Positions 63,939-64,000 of a DNA stretch of 64,000 nucleotides are shown here, piece after piece. Source of the stretch: a bacterium. Its GTDB lineage: Bacteria; SAR324; XYD2-FULL-50-16. The position numbers and the translations under genes were made by a program. Position 1 is the stretch's first letter, and each line of letters opens with the position of its first letter. The stretch is taken from NCBI GenBank assembly GCA_018829445.1, contig JAHJTV010000079.1:186001-250000 (forward strand), in the 5' to 3' direction. Under the pieces are notes generated by a model, which saw only the letters and a program-made list of their open reading frames with translations, did no database searches and had not been told where the DNA came from.

Positions 63939-64000
63939 TAATTTTTCCGGTTATCACCGATTAGAAGAATATTGTGTTTTTGATCCATTCCGATTTAATT

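Overview
The window reads as chromosomal DNA of a Gram-negative bacterium. Evidence: Mpl murein-peptide ligase, TatC, a Mip-like FKBP, a lipobox lipoprotein, TRAP and dipeptide ABC transporters. Base composition is moderately AT-rich. Many starts are TTG or GTG, or ATGs with weak Shine-Dalgarno (SD) sites. The combination of TrmFO, MtaB, a sigma-54 activator, a fused TRAP-TAXI permease and a GH130/GT4 cluster would fit a deltaproteobacteria-like lineage (Desulfobacterota or SAR324 type). That placement is an inference; no rRNA or tRNA gene is visible to settle it. There is no phage, integrase, transposase or CRISPR array.

Layout. 94-4824: dipeptide/oligopeptide ABC transporter operon ending in an N-formylglutamate amidohydrolase. 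5153-6895: B12-domain-type radical SAM protein. 7053-15407 (minus strand): a coherent block read from right to left: PAS/AAA+/Fis sigma-54 activator, then two tandem palindromes and a sigma-54-like promoter, then small proteins (membrane-anchored, ABM monooxygenase, two tiny charged proteins), then two GT4 glycosyltransferases (one with an extra helical domain) and a GH130 mannoside phosphorylase/hydrolase. 16158-19061: CheW, an HSL-type esterase and a lipoprotein. 19421-26548 (minus): a large MalT/BTAD-like regulator and a TAXI-TRAP transporter with an attenuator hairpin between its two genes. 27293-31875 (minus): two small proteins, TrmJ, UDP-xylose synthase, UDP-glucose dehydrogenase and ClpP.

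32386-37553 (plus): VWA/BatA-like protein, FKBP isomerase, SDR epimerase, an unusual radical SAM enzyme, a small secreted protein and a BioD-like P-loop protein; a thioredoxin-like protein faces them. 38772-45758: RibF, CarA, CarB and a coiled-coil protein. 45867-51223 (minus): MtaB and a 1203-residue secreted TPR-CHAT protein. 52151-58064 (plus): PolA, Mpl, an unrecognised 429-residue protein translationally coupled to Mpl, and a tiny membrane protein. 58390-59631 (minus): TatC with a very large periplasmic insertion. 60143-63938: N-acetylglutamate-synthase-like protein, lytic transglycosylase, TrmFO.

The right half carries many short palindromic intergenic repeats in at least three sequence families, concentrated around clpP/batA, mtaB, the CHAT gene, polA and tatC. 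The observations most worth following are the predicted activator-controlled glycan/stress block with its tandem operator, the TatC insertion with two CxC pairs, the TPR-CHAT protein with a canonical EF-hand loop in its catalytic domain, the radical SAM protein with a CX8CX2C cysteine motif, and the Mpl-coupled protein with a BshC-like motif.
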